Source of the DNA: Rhizobacter sp.
GTDB taxonomy: Bacteria > Pseudomonadota > Gammaproteobacteria > Burkholderiales > Burkholderiaceae_C
Assembly: GCA_025350965.1 (NCBI GenBank)
Contig: JANXWV010000064.1
Coordinates: 1-58,567 of the forward strand
Length of the DNA: 58,567 nt
Reading direction: 5' to 3'
The position numbers and the translations under genes were made by a program. The notes under the pieces were generated by a model. That model did no database searches. It was given only the letters and a program-made list of their open reading frames with translations, and was not told the DNA's origin. Below, in pieces: positions 55,604 through 58,567 of this stretch (its first letter is position 1; each line of letters starts with the position of its first letter).

Positions 55604-58567
55604 TCAAGCCTGAGGCTGCGACCCCTCGGCCGTCTCGAACGGCAGCTTGAACTGAGACAGGTCCTTGCGGGTCTCGACCAGCACCAGCGGACCGTCGTCC
55701 ACGGCCACCGCAGGCTTGCGCTCACGCGGCACGCGCACGGCAGCCGGCTCGGCGGCCATGGTGGCCTGCACTGCACGGATCTTGTCGGCGTCCGAGTTCA
55801 CCCACTGCAGGCCGGCCGATTCGGCCACTGATTGGAGCGACGCAAGTGGCAGCTCGAAGCTTGCGGCGACAGGTGCAGATGCCGGTGCAGATGCAGATGC
55901 AGATGCAGATGCAGATGCAGATGCAGATGCAGGTGCAGGTGCCGGTGCAGACGCAGCCGGCGCCTCTCGTTGCGCGCCCACCACCGGGTCGATGGCCGCA
56001 TGGCGCGCGGCCGGTGCGGCCCGCTCGGCGCCGACGATCGGATCGATGGCCGCGTGACGCGTGGCCGGCGGTGCTTCACCTTGCGCACCCACCACCGGGT
56101 CGATGGCCGCATGGCGAGTCGCAGGCATGTCACGCTCTGCTCCGGCGACGGGGTCGATGCTGGCGTGACGGCTCGCGTGCACGGGTTCAACTTGTGCAAC
56201 GGGCGCGGCCGGCTCGGTGTAGACGGCAGCAGTCGGCTGCCCGTCCGACGACACTGCCATGGCCGCGCCATCGACTGCCGCTGTCAGGTCGTGCGCCTCC
56301 GCAAGAACAGCCGGATCGGCCTGACCTTCTTCGGTGCGGTCGCGGCGTTGCCGGTCACGCCCGCGGCCACGGCGACGCCCTTCTCCAGCTTCGCCGCGCG
56401 GGGTGCCGTCCGGGCCCGCAGTGCCTGCATCGTTGCCGGCATCCCCGGCAACAGCCACCGGGTCTGGAGCCCCCGAGTCGGTTGCGCCGGGCTGTGTCTG
56501 CGAGTTGAGGCCGGCATCCGATGCACCTGCGGTCTCGGGCGCGCTTGCACTGTCCGTCACGCCCACTGCCTCGTCGCGGTCACGCCCACCGCGGCCGCCA
56601 CGGCGGTTGCGGCGACGGCCAGGTTGGCGCTCGCCATTGGCATCGAGCGCCTCCGGGGCATCGGCGCCGGGCAGGGTCTCGACGAACGCCTGCGCGACGA
56701 CGGCCTCGTCGGTTGCGCCTTCGGCGACCGGCGTTGCCGGGCGCGGGCCACGGCGGCCATCACCACGCGATTCGCCACGAGATTCACCACGGCCCTCAGC
56801 ACGACCTTCACCGCGCGGCTCGCCTCGGCCTTCGGGCCGGCGTTCTTCACGGTTGCCGCCACGGCCGCCACGCTCATCGGAGCGCACGGCATCTGCGCTC
56901 TCGGTGCGCACGGCTTCTTCGCCGGCGGGGCGCTCGCCACGTTCGTTGCGTCGGCCGCGGCCTTCACCGCGTCCATCGCCACGGCCTTCGCGCTTGCCAC
57001 CGTCACGGCCGCCTGCGCCGTCTCTTGCGCCGTCTCTTGCGGCATCTCTTGCGCCATCCCCCCTGCCACCGTCACGGCCACTGCGGCCGCCACGGCCACC
57101 GCGTTCGCCACGGTCACTGCGTTCGCCGCGTCCGTCATTCGCTTTGGCTTGCGCAGCAACTGCCGCCACGACGGGCTGCACGGCAGGGGTCGGTGCGGGC
57201 GACGAGCCGAACAGGTTCTTGACCCAACCAAAGAAGCCGCCGCCCGCCGGCGCCGCGGCCGGAGCGGGGGCCGGTGCCGCCACCGGAGCGGGCGCAGGCG
57301 CTGCCACAGCCACCGGCGCAGGCTTGGGAGCCGCCACCGGGGCAGGCGTCTCGGGGAGGATGCCCTTGATGACGGGTTCCTGCTTGGCCTTGGTCTTCTC
57401 GCGCCGAGTGACGGTCACGTCTTCGTCGCTCTCGTCGATCATGGTGTAGCTGGCTTGCAGGTTCTCGAGGCGCGGGTCGTCGTGGCGCAGGCGCTCCAGG
57501 CGGTAGTTCGGCGTGTCGAGGTTCTTGTTCGGCAGCAGCAGCACGGTGACGCGCTGCTTCAGCTCGATCTTGGTGATCTCGGTGCGCTTCTCATTGAGCA
57601 GGAACGAGGTCACTTCCACCGGCACCTGCACATGCACGGCGGCGGTGTTGTCCTTCATCGACTCTTCCTGAACCATGCGCAGGATCTGCAACGCGCTCGA
57701 TTCGGTGTCGCGGATGTGGCCGGTGCCGTTGCAGCGCGGGCAGGTGATGTGCGAGCCTTCGCTGAGCGCCGGGCGCAGGCGCTGGCGGCTCAGTTCGAGC
57801 AGGCCGAACTTGCTGATCGAGCTGAACTGCACGCGGGCGCGGTCCTGCCGCAGCGCGTCGCGCAGGCGCGTCTCGACCTCGCGGCGGTTCTTGCTTTCTT
57901 CCATGTCGATGAAGTCGACGACGATCAGGCCGCCGAGGTCGCGCAGGCGCATCTGGCGCGCGATCTCGTCGGCGGCTTCGAGGTTGGTGCGGGTGGCGGT
58001 CTCCTCGATGTCGGAGCCGCGCGTCGAGCGCGCCGAGTTGACGTCGACCGAGACCAGCGCCTCGGTGTGGTCGATGACGATGGCGCCGCCCGAAGGCAGG
58101 TTCACGGTGCGCGCGAACGCGGTCTCGATCTGGTGCTCGATCTGGAAGCGGCTGAAGAGCGCCGCGTCGTCCTTGTAGCGCTTGACCTTGTGCGCCGTTT
58201 CCGGCATCACGTGGCTCATGAACTGCTGGGCCTGGTCGTAGATGTCGTCGGTGTCGATCAGGATCTCGCCGACATCGGCGGTGAAGTAGTCGCGGATCGC
58301 GCGAATGACGAGCGAGCTCTCCTGGTAGATCAGGAAGGCGCCCTTGCCGGCCTTGGAGGCGCCGTCGATGGCGGTCCAGAGCTTGAGCATGTAGTTGAGG
58401 TCCCACTGCAGCTCGGGCGCGGTGCGGCCGATGCCGGCGGTGCGGGCGATCAGGCTCATGCCCTTCGGGTACTCGAGCTGGTCGAGGTTTTCCTTGAGCT
58501 CTTCGCGGTCTTCGCCTTCGATGCGACGCGAGACGCCGCCGCCGCGCGGGTTGTTCGGCATCAGCAC
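55604..58567 (-). CDS. rne: Ribonuclease E, 5' end outside window
   Basis: 987 residues seen; the reading frame continues past 58567. It begins in the RNase E S1/5'-sensor region and has the DNase I-like catalytic domain (AIVIDHTEALVSVDVNSA; LGGLIVVDFIDM with the catalytic Asp pair), the Zn-link CPRCNGTGH and the small domain. The last 550 residues are a low-complexity scaffold: Pro/Ala stretches, long Arg/Gly/Asp-rich runs, four repeats of a RHAAIDPVVGAQ motif, and Ser-Ala dipeptides. The end (LSQFKLPFETAEGSQPQA) is non-catalytic. It initiates mRNA decay and rRNA/tRNA processing. Confidence 0.93.
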   Translation of the reverse strand: MLMPNNPRGGGVSRRIEGEDREELKENLDQLEYPKGMSLIARTAGIGRTAPELQWDLNYMLKLWTAIDGASKAGKGAFLIYQESSLVIRAIRDYFTADVGEILIDTDDIYDQAQQFMSHVMPETAHKVKRYKDDAALFSRFQIEHQIETAFARTVNLPSGGAIVIDHTEALVSVDVNSARSTRGSDIEETATRTNLEAADEIARQMRLRDLGGLIVVDFIDMEESKNRREVETRLRDALRQDRARVQFSSISKFGLLELSRQRLRPALSEGSHITCPRCNGTGHIRDTESSALQILRMVQEESMKDNTAAVHVQVPVEVTSFLLNEKRTEITKIELKQRVTVLLLPNKNLDTPNYRLERLRHDDPRLENLQASYTMIDESDEDVTVTRREKTKAKQEPVIKGILPETPAPVAAPKPAPVAVAAPAPAPVAAPAPAPAAAPAGGGFFGWVKNLFGSSPAPTPAVQPVVAAVAAQAKANDGRGERSDRGERGGRGGRSGRDGGRGDGARDAARDGARDGAGGRDGGKREGRGDGRGEGRGRRNERGERPAGEEAVRTESADAVRSDERGGRGGNREERRPEGRGEPRGEGRAEGRGESRGESRGDGRRGPRPATPVAEGATDEAVVAQAFVETLPGADAPEALDANGERQPGRRRNRRGGRGGRDRDEAVGVTDSASAPETAGASDAGLNSQTQPGATDSGAPDPVAVAGDAGNDAGTAGPDGTPRGEAGEGRRRGRGRDRQRRDRTEEGQADPAVLAEAHDLTAAVDGAAMAVSSDGQPTAAVYTEPAAPVAQVEPVHASRHASIDPVAGAERDMPATRHAAIDPVVGAQGEAPPATRHAAIDPIVGAERAAPAARHAAIDPVVGAQREAPAASAPAPAPASASASASASASASAPASAPVAASFELPLASLQSVAESAGLQWVNSDADKIRAVQATMAAEPAAVRVPRERKPAVAVDDGPLVLVETRKDLSQFKLPFETAEGSQPQA
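55886..55931. repeat. TGCAGA hexanucleotide microsatellite inside rne
   Basis: About 7.7 uninterrupted copies of TGCAGA, encoding alternating Ser-Ala on the minus strand. In-frame, so copy changes would only lengthen the tail. Confidence 0.8.
55975..56175. repeat. Four imperfect repeats (about 54 bp, about 18 residues) in the rne tail
   Basis: Each unit encodes RHAxIDPxxGA followed by Q/E plus 5-7 residues ending in P/A. The first copy in protein order is RHASIDPVAGAERDMPAT, then RHAAIDPVVGAQGEAP, RHAAIDPIVGAERAAP and RHAAIDPVVGAQREAP. Tandem duplication within the scaffold region. Confidence 0.75.

Overview
The window is high-GC DNA from a betaproteobacterium, most likely Burkholderiales (Rubrivivax/Leptothrix/Methylibium-like). 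The evidence is the codon bias, the housekeeping order maf(yceF)-yceD-rpmF-plsX-fabHDG-acpP-fabF-rpoE-rseAB-degP-lepA-lepB-rnc-era-recO-pdxJ-acpS-nagZ, and an RNase E with a long Ala/Pro/Arg-rich tail. No rRNA, tRNA, CRISPR array or insertion sequence was recognised.

Region 1 (1-4907, plus strand) is the end of a glycan cluster. It holds a glycosyltransferase C-terminus, a SAM methyltransferase, an unrelated DUF4143 ATPase, a DegT aminotransferase, and an initiating sugar transferase read in frame into the N-terminal half of a CapD-like protein. The catalytic half of that CapD is missing, and a REP-like palindrome lies just past the break.

Region 2 (5003-31937, minus strand) is one very long surface-polysaccharide gene train of about 25 genes, many joined by 4-nt start/stop overlaps. 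Read from its promoter side it has: a MarR-type EPS regulator; GDP-mannose 4,6-dehydratase; a nonulosonic (legionaminic) acid block (LegB, LegC, LegG, LegI, a NeuD/LegH-like acyltransferase, a PtmE-like CBS-nucleotidyltransferase, LegF); a PseA/WbpG + HisH + HisF amidotransferase trio; a CysE-like hexapeptide protein; a class III aminotransferase; an SDR; a Wzx flippase; a KpsS-like protein; a phytanoyl-dioxygenase-like protein; a Wzy polymerase; an acyltransferase-3/SGNH O-acetylase; GDP-fucose synthase; a GT2; and a WbpV/WbpL/WbpM-like set that should make and load QuiNAc or FucNAc onto undecaprenyl phosphate. The predicted product is a Wzx/Wzy-dependent O-antigen or capsule with a D-QuiNAc/FucNAc initiating sugar, L-fucose (or another GDP-6-deoxyhexose) and an amidino-legionaminic acid, further O-acetylated.

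Region 3 (32020-35777) holds a probable lipoprotein with a suspected start-proximal frameshift, RhlE helicase, and the tetrapyrrole-methylase-like methyltransferase and Maf/YceF pair. Region 4 (35861-46886) is the fatty-acid synthesis operon followed by the sigma-E envelope-stress block. A 532-bp non-coding gap (46887-47418) before lepA holds a probable intrinsic terminator, a candidate small RNA and three tandem triloop hairpins. Region 5 (47419-55533) is lepA-lepB-DUF4845-rnc-era-recO-pdxJ-acpS-nagZ, convergent with a 5'-truncated rne (55604 to the window end).

Functions are assigned from recognisable motifs and gene order only; no database search was run.
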